DNA of 64,000 bases from an uncultured Collinsella sp. (lineage in GTDB: Bacteria; Actinomycetota; Coriobacteriia; Coriobacteriales; Coriobacteriaceae): the NCBI GenBank assembly GCA_900757495.1, contig CAAENX010000002.1:1-64000 (forward strand). The letters are read 5' to 3'. The notes under the pieces were generated by a model. The model was given only the letters and a program-made list of their open reading frames with translations, was not told where the DNA came from and searched no databases. The stretch's first letter is position 1, and each line of letters begins with the position of its first letter. The position numbers and the translations under genes are program-made. Shown one piece after another: positions 1 through 8,440 of this stretch.

Positions 1-437
1 CTTCGCGCCTGCCGCCTTGGGGGACTGCGGAGCGCGGCCGGCAGCTGCGGCGCGTTGCGCCTGCTGCCTGCGGGGACTTTGGGGTTGGTGCGAATCGGGG
101 TCTAATACTTTCCCGAGAAGTGAACGACCTTATTTGGACCCCCGAAGCATTGGCATATTTTGACCGCTATTTCCTGCGGTTTTGCAGCGCGAATCCTGCG
201 GTTTTGCGGTCTAAAGGTGTGGATGCTCCGGGACTTCGTTTTTACTCGTTCACTTCTCGGGAAAGTATTAGAGCTCGGCTGGCAAGGGTACCGCTCTGGC
301 ATCGATGCCCTGCGTCTTTTTCGCTTGATTGGGGAAACAATCTCGCTTAAGTAATTGCGAGCCCGCCCAGACGTATCTGCGGGGTTGTCTGCACAGTTCG
401 CGGTATTATGTTTGCTGAGTTTTGAAAGGAGCCGCTG
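1..437. other. Intergenic left edge, no convincing gene
   Basis: No gene that I can support. One rightward frame is open through the left edge to about 350, but it runs through the palindromic element at 102-271 and has no start, ribosome site or family resemblance. It is therefore treated as read-through of a repeat. The rest of the stretch is G+C-rich and featureless up to the ribosome site of the alkyltransferase gene at 424-430. Confidence 0.5.
102..271. repeat. MITE-sized palindromic element, 26-bp perfect arms
   Basis: Positions 102-127 and 246-271 are perfect 26-bp inverted repeats around a 118-nt interior. The interior carries CCTGCGGTTTT twice (173-183 and 195-205). The element at 6748-6896 has the same plan and carries the reverse complement, AAAACCGCAGG, at 6810-6820, which suggests one family. 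There is no transposase, so a non-autonomous element or a large structured repeat is inferred. Confidence 0.6.
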
Positions 438-1016
438 GTGGTCACGACGACGTTTGCTTCGCCTTTGGGCGAAATCTTGCTTGCCGCTGATGGCCGCGGT
501 TTGACGGGGCTTTGGTTTGAGGGGCAGGAGCACTTTGGCTCTACGCTGCTCAAAGAGGATGCGGAGTATGTCGTAGGTGCCGATGCGGTTTCTGGTGCCG
601 GTGGGATGTCTTCGGTAAGTCCGGCAAATGGCGCGGCTTCTTCGGTGCTTGAGCGTTCTTGGGCTTGGCTGAATGCTTATTTTGCGGGGCAGGAGCCTCG
701 GTTTACGCCGCCGTTGCATTTGATCGGCACGGCGTTCCAGCGTGAGGTTTGGTTTGAACTGCTTTCAATTCCGCGTGGCGAGGTCGTTACGTATGGCGAG
801 ATCGCCCAGCGTGTTGCGGCTCGACATCGTGTGCCGGGAAACGAGGCACCCGTTGTGTCTCCCCGTGCTGTGGGGGCTGCGGTTGCGCGTAATCCCATTT
901 CGATTATCGTGCCGTGCCATCGCGTGGTTGCCGCTGACGGGTCGCTCAACGGATATGCCGGTGGCCTCGACCGCAAGGAGTGGCTGCTTCGGCTTGAGGG
1001 CGCGTACGAGGAGTAA
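438..1016 (+). CDS. ogt: Methylated-DNA--protein-cysteine methyltransferase
   Basis: Repairs O6-alkylguanine by a single irreversible transfer of the alkyl group to its own cysteine. The active-site signature IVPCHR is present with the acceptor at about Cys160, followed by the family's NGYAGG glycine-rich turn. The protein is 192 residues, a little longer than usual. A Ser/Gly/Ala-rich insertion at about residues 52-75 separates the small N-terminal domain from the helical DNA-binding domain. The start is GTG at 438, chosen because AAAGGAG lies seven bases upstream. It appears monocistronic, with an imperfect hairpin cluster downstream. Confidence 0.93.
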   Translation: MVTTTFASPLGEILLAADGRGLTGLWFEGQEHFGSTLLKEDAEYVVGADAVSGAGGMSSVSPANGAASSVLERSWAWLNAYFAGQEPRFTPPLHLIGTAFQREVWFELLSIPRGEVVTYGEIAQRVAARHRVPGNEAPVVSPRAVGAAVARNPISIIVPCHRVVAADGSLNGYAGGLDRKEWLLRLEGAYEE

Positions 1017-1056
1017 CGCCAGGGCACTTTGCATAGCCAAGACGCCACAATAGAAC

Positions 1057-1133
1057 GGGACACGCTTTCCGAATAGCGTCTCAAGCGGAAACCGTGTCCC
1101 GGAATACAGCCTCAGAGTGGGACGCCGTTTCCG
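1057..1133. repeat. Imperfect hairpin with a third copy of one arm
   Basis: GGGACACGCTTTCCG at 1057-1071 pairs with 1086-1100 at 14 of 15 positions. A related arm (GGGACGCCGTTTCCG) recurs at 1119-1133. It lies between the converging alkyltransferase and CLC genes. There is no U-tract, so termination is possible but not clear. Confidence 0.5.
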
Positions 1134-1160
1134 GTTGAGACCACCTGCTTGGACATTTTT

Positions 1161-2396
1161 CTATGCCCGCTCCTGCAGGGCGTAGATTGACTTATCCATG
1201 TTGAACAGGTAAGCCACGACGCAGACGATGAAGAACATCGGCAGATTACCGAAACCGAAGACCTCGCAGCCAATGAGGATCGGCGCGAGCAGCGTGTTGG
1301 TGGCACTGCCAAAGACGGCTGCGTAGCCCAGCGCGGCGCAGAGCTCGACGGGCATGCCGAGAATCCCGGCGAGCACGAGACCCAGGCTGGCTCCGATGGA
1401 GAACAGCGGCGTGACTTCGCCACCTTGATAACCCGCGGCAAGCGTGGCGATGGTGAGCGTGAATTTGAGCGCCCAGTCCCAAGGCATGATGACGACCTTG
1501 CCGTCACCGTTGAGCGCCGCGGATATCAGGTTTGTTCCAAGGCCGCAGTATCGCCCCTGCCACAGCACGAACAGAATCGCTGACAGTGCAAGGCCCATAA
1601 CGGCAACGCGTGTGTAAGGGCTGGGGAGCAGCCGCGCTGCAAGGGTCTTAGCATGGGCAAGGCACCAGGCAAAGGCGCCACCGACTATGCCAAACGCGAT
1701 ACCCAACAGCGCCAGCCGCCCAAGACCGGGGAGGTCGAGCGCATACGAGGCGGTAACGGCGACCTCGGACTTTTCGAGCCCCAGGGCGCCGGAGGTCATG
1801 CTTGCGGCAAGTGAAGCCGTAAGCGCGGGAAACAGCGCGCGGTATTCCATGCGTCCGGCGACCAGCACCTCGACCGCAAAGACCGTAGCAGCGAGCGGCG
1901 TTCGAAAGAGTCCGGCAAAGCCAGCGGCCATGCCGATAAGCAAAAACGTGTTGCCGGGGTCTCGGAAAGGTAGACGTCGGCCGATCCAATACGAGACGGT
2001 GGCGCCGATCTGCACCGCTACGCCCTCGCGTCCCGCACTACCGCCAAAGAGATGCGTCCCCCACGTGCTCAGCATAATGAGCGGCACGAGACGCGGGGAG
2101 ATGGCTTTCTCGCGTCCGTGGCCCACGTCGAAGACCAGACTCATGCCGCGGTCGGTGCCCTTGCCCCAAGTGCGGTAGGCAAACACGATGGCAAGGCCCA
2201 TAAGAGCGAGGAAGGGAAGGAGCAGCGTGATGTGCTCGTCGCGGAAGGCGCCGATTGCCAGGAGCACACGACCAAAAAGGGCACAGATAGCGCCAACGAT
2301 AACGCCGATAGGGATTCCGACGGCGCCCATGAGCACGAGGCCGCTATAGGTGTTGACCAGGCGTTTAATTCTGCTCAATGCGCTGTTTTCCGACAA
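1161..2396 (-). CDS. CLC-type fluoride/proton antiporter (CLC-F)
   Basis: Polytopic CLC-superfamily transporter of 411 residues. It carries GREGVAVQIG at about residues 122-131, where Glu124 corresponds to the gating glutamate, and the later motif RTPLAATVFAVEVL. In the family, a GREG-V-AVQ-type signature is typical of the fluoride-exporting CLC-F branch rather than chloride CLCs. The leader supports this directly: a crcB-type fluoride riboswitch with a terminator lies just upstream. The inferred role is to expel cytoplasmic fluoride when the riboswitch is ligand-bound. The start ATG has GGAGGAG-like bases close upstream. A chloride CLC is the alternative, but the riboswitch makes it unlikely. 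Confidence 0.88.
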   Translation of the reverse strand: MSENSALSRIKRLVNTYSGLVLMGAVGIPIGVIVGAICALFGRVLLAIGAFRDEHITLLLPFLALMGLAIVFAYRTWGKGTDRGMSLVFDVGHGREKAISPRLVPLIMLSTWGTHLFGGSAGREGVAVQIGATVSYWIGRRLPFRDPGNTFLLIGMAAGFAGLFRTPLAATVFAVEVLVAGRMEYRALFPALTASLAASMTSGALGLEKSEVAVTASYALDLPGLGRLALLGIAFGIVGGAFAWCLAHAKTLAARLLPSPYTRVAVMGLALSAILFVLWQGRYCGLGTNLISAALNGDGKVVIMPWDWALKFTLTIATLAAGYQGGEVTPLFSIGASLGLVLAGILGMPVELCAALGYAAVFGSATNTLLAPILIGCEVFGFGNLPMFFIVCVVAYLFNMDKSIYALQERA

Positions 2397-2406
2397 TTCT
2401 CCTCCA

Positions 2407-2545
2407 AAACAAAAAAGACTCCTGCCGCGGCGTGATACCCAAGGGACATCACGTAACAGCAGAAGTCATCAGCAACAAGGCGGTTTAGGGCGACGCGACA
2501 GCTTAGCTAGCGCACCCAGCGGAGACATTCATTCCGCAGCGGCAT
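2407..2545 (-). promoter_or_regulatory. Fluoride (crcB) riboswitch with terminator platform
   Basis: Read on the minus strand, the region shows the crcB aptamer layout. A GG-AAUG...UCC pseudoknot segment lies at about 2521-2538, the conserved UAAACCGCC block at about 2480-2488, then GCUGAUGAC followed by UUCUGC at about 2457-2474. The same GACUUCUGC then pairs with GCAGGAGUC, leaving a hairpin at about 2418-2467 followed by six U residues (2411-2416). This is the usual ON switch, in which fluoride binding prevents terminator formation. The P1 helix has mismatches compared with textbook examples, and covariance scoring was not possible here. Confidence 0.85.
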
Positions 2546-2624
2546 CATAGCGGCGGGCGAGGCTTGGGTCAAATGGTTGACTTGGGTAGCCTCAATGCCT
2601 CGCCTACACCCGCCATTCCCCCAT

Positions 2625-2663
2625 ATAAAACCTGCCAAAATAAACCTGTCCCTTTTTGGTCGG
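2625..2663 (-). repeat. GGGACAGG hairpin element, copy A
   Basis: Minus-strand copy of the dispersed hairpin. The loop AAGGGACAGGTTTA is intact and the right arm is TTTTGGCAGG, but the left arm is degenerate (CCGACC where CCTGCC would pair). It lies between the riboswitch leader and the ABC exporter genes. Confidence 0.8.
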
Positions 2664-2713
2664 TGCGAAATGGGTAATACTAAAGAGTTATCCGACCAGA
2701 TGGGAACCGATCG

Positions 2714-3415
2714 ATGGCCTATATCGAATTCAAAGACGTCATCAAAGCATACGGCGAGGGCGATGCCCGCATTCATGCGCTCGACGGCGCGAGCTTTACC
2801 GTTGAGCGCGGCGAGCTCGCCATCATTTTGGGTGCTTCGGGTGCCGGCAAGACCACGGCGCTCAACATCTTGGGCGGCATGGACACGGCGACTTCTGGCA
2901 CCGTGACGGTGGACGGGCGTGACGTGAGCGCTGCCAACGAGGCACAGCTTGTGGAATACCGCCGCGCCGACGTGGGCTTTGTCTTTCAGTTCTACAATCT
3001 GGTTCCCAACCTGACGGCCCTCGAAAACGTTGAGCTCGCAGCTCAGATCTGCCCCGATTCGCTCGATGCCGAGCAAACGCTTCGTCAAGTTGGCCTGGGC
3101 GACCGCCTCGCTAACTTTCCGGCGCAGCTTTCGGGCGGCGAGCAGCAGCGTGCGTCCATCGCCCGCGCGCTGGCCAAGAATCCCAAGCTGCTTTTGTGCG
3201 ACGAGCCCACGGGTGCACTCGACTACAAAACCGGCAAGCAGATCTTGCAGCTGCTACAGGACACTTGCCGCAAGCAAGGCATTACGGTCATTATCATCAC
3301 CCACAACTCTGCGCTGGCGCCCATGGCCGATCGCCTGATCCGCTTTAAGAGCGGCCGCGTGGAGAGCGAGACGGTCCAGCAAAATCCCGTGTCTATCGAG
3401 ACAATCGAGTGGTAG
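2714..3415 (+). CDS. ABC transporter ATP-binding protein (MacB/LolD type)
   Basis: Cytoplasmic ATPase of 233 residues that powers the large permease encoded next. Walker A is GASGAGKT, the signature is LSGGEQQR and Walker B is LLLCDEPTGALD. The EPTGALD form and the QFYNLVPNLTALENVE Q-loop are typical of the MacB/LolD/FtsE-like exporter branch. The permease reading frame begins at or just past this gene's stop, so the two are translationally coupled. The start follows a weak ribosome site (TGGGAA). The substrate cannot be predicted; lipids, peptides or antimicrobials are all handled by relatives. Confidence 0.93.
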   Translation: MAYIEFKDVIKAYGEGDARIHALDGASFTVERGELAIILGASGAGKTTALNILGGMDTATSGTVTVDGRDVSAANEAQLVEYRRADVGFVFQFYNLVPNLTALENVELAAQICPDSLDAEQTLRQVGLGDRLANFPAQLSGGEQQRASIARALAKNPKLLLCDEPTGALDYKTGKQILQLLQDTCRKQGITVIIITHNSALAPMADRLIRFKSGRVESETVQQNPVSIETIEW

Positions 3416-3420
3416 CGCCC

Positions 3421-6186
3421 ATGGACCAGGACCGCCAAAACAGCCAAAACCACGATACGGAGCACGCGGGCCGCGACCGGGAGTTCGCGACCTACCGTAC
3501 CGCCCAAAGCTCAAACGATATGGTGCCGACGGTATTTCGCCGTGGCATCTACCGCACAATCCGCGGCAGTCTTAAGCGCTTCCTATCTATCGTGGTCATC
3601 ACCGCGCTCGGCGTGAGCGTGATGTGCGGCCTCAAGGCGGGTTGCGAGGATCTGTGCGATTCGGTCGACGCCTACTTCGACCAGCAAAATGTCTATGACA
3701 TTAACGTGCAGTCGACCTATGGCCTGACTGACGATGATCTCGACGCCATCCAAGAGGTCGATGGCGTCGAAACGGCCGAGGGCATCTACGCCGAGACCGC
3801 CTACACCGCCGTGGGCACAACGCGCGAGCGCGTGGTCGTGCAAAGTCTCTCCAAGGAGAACATCGATCAGCCGGTGCTCGTGAACGGCGATTTGCCCGAG
3901 AGCGCCGATGAAGTCGCGGTGACTTCGAAGTTCCTGAAGGCTTCGGGCAAAAAGCTCGGCGATACGGTGAGTTTTGCCGCCAATGACGCGAGCTCGTCGA
4001 ACCAAAGCGCCAAGGATCAGTTTGCCGCGGGCGATTACACCATTACGGCCGAGGTCCTCGATCCCACTGATGTGAGCTCCGACTCGACAGTCAACGCCTT
4101 TCGCGCTGCTTCGGCGGCGGACTATAAGTTCTATGTGAGCGAGGACGCCGCGACGTCGTCGTCCTATTCCGCAGTCCACGTAGTCGTCGAAGGAGCCAAG
4201 AGCCTCAACTCCTATTCGGATGCCTACGCGGCAAAGATCAACAAGGTCAAGGGCAATATAGAGAAGATCCGCGAGGAGCGTGAGAAGGCGCGCGCTCAGG
4301 AGCTGACAGTCGACACGCCGGCAAGCTTGGATGCGGCCGAGCGCCAGGCGAATATGCTCTTTGGGATTGAGCAGGACAACATCAATCGCATGGCCCAGGG
4401 CAGCGAGGAACGCGTCCAGGCTCAGGCCGACCTGGATCAGCGCCGCGCCGCCGCCGACCAGCAGTTTGCCGATGCCCGCGCCGAGCTTTCCGATTTGGGT
4501 GAATGCACGTGGTACATCCAGGACCGCGACAATATCGCAAGCTACTCAAGCGTGGAGAGCGATAGCTCGTCAATTGAGGCTATTGCGACGGTGTTCCCGT
4601 TCATCTTCTTTATCGTCGCCGTGCTCATCAGCCTCACCACCGCCACGCGTATGGTCGAGGAGGAGCGCACGCTCATTGGCCTGTACAAGGCGCTCGGCTA
4701 CTCGCGCGAGCGCATCCTGTCCAAATACGTGGACTATGCGCTGTGGGCGTGCCTGATTGGCGGCGTGCTCGGCAATATCATCGGCTTTGTGGGCCTGCCG
4801 CTGTTCCTGTTTACGGTGTTCGACGACATGTACTCGCTGCCCCAGATGCTGCTTTCGTACGACATCGTGTCCTCGATCGTCTCGGTGGCGCTGTTTGCCG
4901 TGGGCGTGGTGGGCGCCACAATTATCGCCTGCCGCCACGAGATGGCCGAGACCCCGGCCTCGCTCATGCGCCCCAAGGCCCCGCGCGCCGGCTCGCGCAT
5001 CCTACTTGAGCGCATCGGCTTTATCTGGCGCCGCATGGGCTTTTTGAACAAGGTGGCTGCGCGCAACCTGTTCCGTTACAAAAAGCGTGCCTTTATGACC
5101 ATCTTTGGCATCGCGGGTTGCACCGCGCTTGTGATCTGCGGTATGGGTATTCGCGATACGTCGGTGGCGCTTTCGCCCAAACAGTACGGGCATATCACGC
5201 GTTATGACTTGCTGGCGGTCGCCAACCCCGATGACTTTACGCAGACGTGCGCGGCGTTGGATGAGCGCAGCGCGGCCAATGATTCCAACGTGACCGTGAC
5301 TTCGACGCTGCCGATTATGACCGACAACGTCACCTTTACGTTTGGCGGCAAGAGCGAGACCGCGCAGCTGATCGTGGTGCCCGATGACCGCACGAACGAC
5401 CTGGACGACTATGTGCGCCTCGAGGACGAGTCCAAAGAGCCGCTGTCTTTGCGTGACGGAGACGTGTATCTGAGTAAGAGTTCACAGCTGGTGCTGGGGA
5501 TTCAGCCGGGCGATACGGCATACGTCCAGGATTCGTCGCTCAATGTTGCCAAGGTCAAAGTCAGTGACATTTCGCTTAACTATCTTGGCAACACGCTTTA
5601 CATGACGCAGGGCACCTATGAGCGCGCGTTCGGTCGAAGCGCACGCCTCAACGGCGTCTTTGTGCTGCTTAAGGGCTCGTCGGCCGACCAGATTGCGTTT
5701 AGCAAGAAGCTTAAGAGCGACGGTTGGCTCACCATCTCGAGCACGGCCGAACATTGGCAGAACTACGAGGCGAACTTTGCGATCATCAATTCGGTCGTGG
5801 TGCTCGTGACTTTTATGGCGGCATGCCTGTCGTTTGTGGTGGTGTTTACGCTGTCCAACACGAATATCTCCGAGCGCGAACGCGAGCTGGCGACCATCAA
5901 GGTGCTGGGCTTCCGCCGTGGCGAGGTGCACCATTACGTCAACAAGGAGACGTTGATCCTCACGGCAATTGGCGCCGCGCTGGGCGTGCCACTGGGCGGC
6001 TTGCTGGCCGAGAGTTTTACGTACATTTTGCAGATGCCGTCGCTGTACTTTGACGTCGAAGTCGAGCCGCTAAGCTACGTGCTCGCCGTGGTGCTTTCCT
6101 TTGGCTTTACGTTTATCGTCAACCTAGCCACCAATCGTACCCTCAACAAGATCGACATGGTCGGCGCCCTCAAGAGCGCCGAGTGA
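3421..6186 (+). CDS. ABC transporter permease, FtsX-like (MacB type)
   Basis: Large membrane component of about 921 residues. A soluble N-terminal stretch of about 45 residues leads to one membrane helix, then a roughly 330-residue extracytoplasmic region with a charged coiled-coil-like segment (about residues 265-355). An FtsX core with three helices follows, then a second extracytoplasmic domain, then a final FtsX core. This two-FtsX layout is common in Gram-positive exporters. The ATG at 3421 lies after the ATPase stop; an in-frame GTG at 3409 overlaps it, and neither has a strong ribosome site. The stop codon is directly followed by a GGGACAGG hairpin. Confidence 0.9.
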   Translation: MDQDRQNSQNHDTEHAGRDREFATYRTAQSSNDMVPTVFRRGIYRTIRGSLKRFLSIVVITALGVSVMCGLKAGCEDLCDSVDAYFDQQNVYDINVQSTYGLTDDDLDAIQEVDGVETAEGIYAETAYTAVGTTRERVVVQSLSKENIDQPVLVNGDLPESADEVAVTSKFLKASGKKLGDTVSFAANDASSSNQSAKDQFAAGDYTITAEVLDPTDVSSDSTVNAFRAASAADYKFYVSEDAATSSSYSAVHVVVEGAKSLNSYSDAYAAKINKVKGNIEKIREEREKARAQELTVDTPASLDAAERQANMLFGIEQDNINRMAQGSEERVQAQADLDQRRAAADQQFADARAELSDLGECTWYIQDRDNIASYSSVESDSSSIEAIATVFPFIFFIVAVLISLTTATRMVEEERTLIGLYKALGYSRERILSKYVDYALWACLIGGVLGNIIGFVGLPLFLFTVFDDMYSLPQMLLSYDIVSSIVSVALFAVGVVGATIIACRHEMAETPASLMRPKAPRAGSRILLERIGFIWRRMGFLNKVAARNLFRYKKRAFMTIFGIAGCTALVICGMGIRDTSVALSPKQYGHITRYDLLAVANPDDFTQTCAALDERSAANDSNVTVTSTLPIMTDNVTFTFGGKSETAQLIVVPDDRTNDLDDYVRLEDESKEPLSLRDGDVYLSKSSQLVLGIQPGDTAYVQDSSLNVAKVKVSDISLNYLGNTLYMTQGTYERAFGRSARLNGVFVLLKGSSADQIAFSKKLKSDGWLTISSTAEHWQNYEANFAIINSVVVLVTFMAACLSFVVVFTLSNTNISERERELATIKVLGFRRGEVHHYVNKETLILTAIGAALGVPLGGLLAESFTYILQMPSLYFDVEVEPLSYVLAVVLSFGFTFIVNLATNRTLNKIDMVGALKSAE

Positions 6187-6225
6187 CCTGCCAAAAAGGG
6201 ACAGGTTTATTTTGGCAGGTTTTAT
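6187..6225 (+). repeat. GGGACAGG hairpin element, copy B
   Basis: Begins on the base after the permease stop. CCTGCCAAAA (6187-6196) pairs perfectly with TTTTGGCAGG (6210-6219) around the loop AGGGACAGGTTTA, then TTTTAT. It could act as an intrinsic terminator, but the conserved loop suggests more than that. Confidence 0.85.
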
Positions 6226-6302
6226 CTGCGCAAACGCCGGACAACCATTAGGTGGCCCGGCGTTTGCCCCGTTTTGCTGGGGATGTCTGTCGTTCAGTGC
6301 TC

Positions 6303-6623
6303 TTACTGGCCAATCCAGTGTTGCGCATAGCTCTTAATGTCCTCGGTAAAACCGTCAAGGTCGTCAAGGGTGATCACGCTGTCGATAAGCAAATTGGCTA
6401 TCTCGCGGTGCATTGTGCTGCGGCGAATGTCGTTTGCAATTACGCCTGAGGACAGCTTGTCTCTATTGAGGCGCTCTTCTAGTGCCCAAAATCTACTGGA
6501 CGCTTCACTGTCGCCGTTCAGTATCTCAACATACTGGCCGATGAGCTTTTCCATATAACGTTCTTGCCATTGAGGAAGCATTTTCTTAAACAGCTTCCAG
6601 TCGCTTTCGGCTACGTCGCGCAT
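6303..6623 (-). CDS. Small conserved hypothetical protein
   Basis: Soluble, highly charged protein of 106 residues, predicted helical, with no signal peptide or membrane segment. It resembles a family of about 100-residue Firmicute and Actinobacterial proteins of unknown function with a WALEERLNRDK-like central block and a C-terminal ITLDDL motif. I do not recognise a biochemical role. The start ATG at 6623 has GGAGGAC just upstream. It stands alone and converges on the ABC permease. Confidence 0.7.
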   Translation of the reverse strand: MRDVAESDWKLFKKMLPQWQERYMEKLIGQYVEILNGDSEASSRFWALEERLNRDKLSSGVIANDIRRSTMHREIANLLIDSVITLDDLDGFTEDIKSYAQHWIGQ

Positions 6624-6747
6624 ATGTCCTCCGCTCGTTAAACGGGCTTTTCCATTTGCCTTTCATTCTATTTGGTTTTCGCTCACAGGCGTGGATGAAG
6701 GGCTTTCTCCAGCCTTCGAGATTGGGCTTGAATGGGTCGTATGCCGC

Positions 6748-6896
6748 AAAACGGGCCTATCTACTACGTTTGCTACCACACCCTCGACCATGACAAAGAT
6801 TATGAAATTAAAACCGCAGGTAGAGGGCTTGCAAATATTCGGAAAAGGCGGGTATGGTCGGCCCTCTCGAGTTAAACGTAGTAAATAGGCCCTTTT
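6748..6896. repeat. MITE-sized palindromic element with 19-bp arms
   Basis: GGGCCTATCTACTACGTTT at 6753-6771 pairs with 6874-6892 at 18 of 19 positions, enclosing 102 nt. The ends extend with A/T-rich matching bases. The interior shares AAAACCGCAGG (6810-6820) with the element at 102-271 in inverted orientation. No coding capacity. Confidence 0.6.
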
Positions 6897-6956
6897 CTTG
6901 GCGCGTGGTCAGCTCAATGCTAATCTCCGTGCCGGAACTGACCCAGTTGTTTGTAG

Positions 6957-7021
6957 GTTGCGGTGATATACGGACTGTTTGGCGCTTTGGAGCTTCAAAA
7001 CAGTCCCTATCTCACCGCAAC
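6957..7021. repeat. GTTGCGGTGA hairpin, copy 1
   Basis: Arms at 6957-6980 and 6998-7021 pair at 22 of 24 positions around a 17-nt loop. The outer arm GTTGCGGTGATAT is shared with the hairpins at 8192-8260 and 15619-15685, so this is a repeat family within the window. Confidence 0.7.
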
Positions 7022-7067
7022 TTAGGAGAAGGGCGGGGGTGGTTGGGTGCTGGTGGGTCGGAGCGTG

Positions 7068-8006
7068 TTAGGCCTGTTGGCGGTGCTTCCATTGTTTGAG
7101 GCACCAGCGCATGAGCGCTTTGATGACGGGAATCGTGATGAGGATGATCCATGCAGGATGGGGCTGTCCCAAACAGAGCCACATGTAGAGGAACCAAGCG
7201 ATGGCGGCTGCCGGGTAGATGACCTCGATCAGCTTAGATAAGTGGCGTTGGTCGATAAAGTCGCCAAGCGCGTAATAGACGGGAATCAGAAAGACGAGGA
7301 AGAGTCCCGTAGCCCATGTGCCGTAGACAATGCCGAGCACCAGATAGGCGAGGGCGACAAGCACAGGGAAGGGGAATTTGTTCCATGCACGTCCGACCTT
7401 GGTGTGGAAATGCTTGCCGTGATGGTCGAGCTTGTCGTGTGCTTCCTTCCAGCTGGAAAACGTCTCGCCGTCGATGGTGACGGTGCCGTCGTCATTGGTA
7501 TGCACACTATGTCCATCGTCCTCAAGCGTATCGATATGCAATCCGCCTGGCCCCACATGGACCTCTTCACCCTTGCGCTCGTTAGCCACATGGATGCCAT
7601 TCCAGCCAACATGAACCTCTTCGCCTTTGTTGGGGTCAATAACGTGGATGCCGCGCGCGAGGGAAATATCGACAAGTGGCTTATCGCTGCAATCAGCGTG
7701 TTCAGTAGAAGCCTCAGCCTCCTCAGCCTTATCTGAAGCTTTGGTGCCGGCGTTGCTGTTCTGCGCCTCATCATCAGCCTGCGAGTCGTCAGTGCTATCC
7801 ACCGCCTCCCCATACAGCAGCTCATCCAGCGACACGCCATACAGCGCGGCGAGCGCAATAAGGTTATCGGTATCGGGAGAGGATTCGCTGCGCTCCCATT
7901 TACTGACAGCCTGACGACTCACACCCAGCTGGGCGGCAAGCGCCTCCTGAGAAAGCCCAGCAGCCTTGCGGCGATCGACGAGCCGCTGTGCCATCGCAAG
8001 ATCCAT
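7068..8006 (-). CDS. XRE-family HTH protein with beta-repeats and membrane C-terminus
   Basis: Protein of 312 residues. Residues 1-60 form a Cro/CI helix-turn-helix (LSQEALAAQLGVSRQAVSKWE). An acidic low-complexity linker (about 70-110) follows. Then come two or three tandem repeats built on KGEEVHVGxxGIHV (about 115-170), and finally three or four membrane helices with a basic tail. The start is ATG at 8006 because AAAGGAAC lies upstream at good spacing; the ATG at 8021 overlaps that site. This suggests a membrane-tethered regulator whose middle repeats sense or self-associate. No partner gene is adjacent and the ligand is unknown. Confidence 0.8.
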   Translation of the reverse strand: MDLAMAQRLVDRRKAAGLSQEALAAQLGVSRQAVSKWERSESSPDTDNLIALAALYGVSLDELLYGEAVDSTDDSQADDEAQNSNAGTKASDKAEEAEASTEHADCSDKPLVDISLARGIHVIDPNKGEEVHVGWNGIHVANERKGEEVHVGPGGLHIDTLEDDGHSVHTNDDGTVTIDGETFSSWKEAHDKLDHHGKHFHTKVGRAWNKFPFPVLVALAYLVLGIVYGTWATGLFLVFLIPVYYALGDFIDQRHLSKLIEVIYPAAAIAWFLYMWLCLGQPHPAWIILITIPVIKALMRWCLKQWKHRQQA

Positions 8007-8191
8007 GACAGTTCCTTTCATGTGGTGACCGTAATCGAATGAGCCGAGTATGCCGAGAACAACCGGTAGCGACCACCATTTCTAGTTAGAATCTGCCCCA
8101 ACCCTACCGCAACTACCGGTAGCAACCCCTAACGACCAGCCATTTTAGGACAAATGTCAGTGCAAGTAGCAGCCAAGAGTCCCCACTCAGT

Positions 8192-8260
8192 AAGTTACGG
8201 TGGAATAGTTTCTAGATTCAGCCATTTGCGGGCTAAGCGGGAACTATTTCACCGCAACTT
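8192..8260. repeat. GTTGCGGTGA hairpin, copy 2
   Basis: Arms 8192-8211 and 8241-8260 pair at 17 of 20 positions around a 29-nt loop. The right arm reads GAACTATTTCACCGCAACTT, closely matching the right arm at 15666-15685. Confidence 0.7.
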
Positions 8261-8320
8261 AATTTCAGACCAGGCACCCGCAGCAAGAAGACGAATAGCC
8301 CCGGCGAGTATGTAAACGCA

Positions 8321-8417
8321 GGGCCCTCCGACCCCGCCCGACGATTTCGATTGGCGACCTTTGACGGAGTCAAGGGAGGAGCCAAATCGAAATACGTCGG
8401 GCGGGGTCGGAGGGCCC
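8321..8417 (-). terminator. Long G+C-rich palindrome downstream of phosphofructokinase
   Basis: Positions 8321-8343 and 8395-8417 are perfect 23-bp arms. They continue inward with a second paired block (8344-8354 with 8382-8393), leaving about 27 unpaired bases. It begins 23 bp past the phosphofructokinase stop codon. There is no clear U-tract, so its role as a terminator is inferred from position. Confidence 0.55.
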
Positions 8418-8440
8418 GATGGGGTGGATTCCAGCCGAGG

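Larger units (their letters stand above)
6624..7067. other. Gene-free stretch with two palindromic elements
   Basis: No supported gene. The stretch holds a MITE-sized palindrome (6748-6896) and a shorter hairpin (6957-7021), described separately. The remaining sequence contains only short open frames without ribosome sites. Confidence 0.6.
8007..8440. other. Gene-free stretch upstream of the HTH-membrane gene
   Basis: Holds the leader of the leftward HTH gene, two copies of ACCGGTAGCRACC (near 8065 and 8115), the GTTGCGGTGA hairpin (8192-8260) and a long G+C-rich palindrome (8321-8417). No coding sequence is supported. Confidence 0.6.

Noticed and set aside
3..350. Rightward frame open from the left edge
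   Set aside because: It runs through a perfect palindromic element and has no start signal or family resemblance.
1161..2396. Annotation as a chloride channel
   Set aside because: The fluoride riboswitch leader and the GREGVAVQ signature favour the fluoride-exporting branch.
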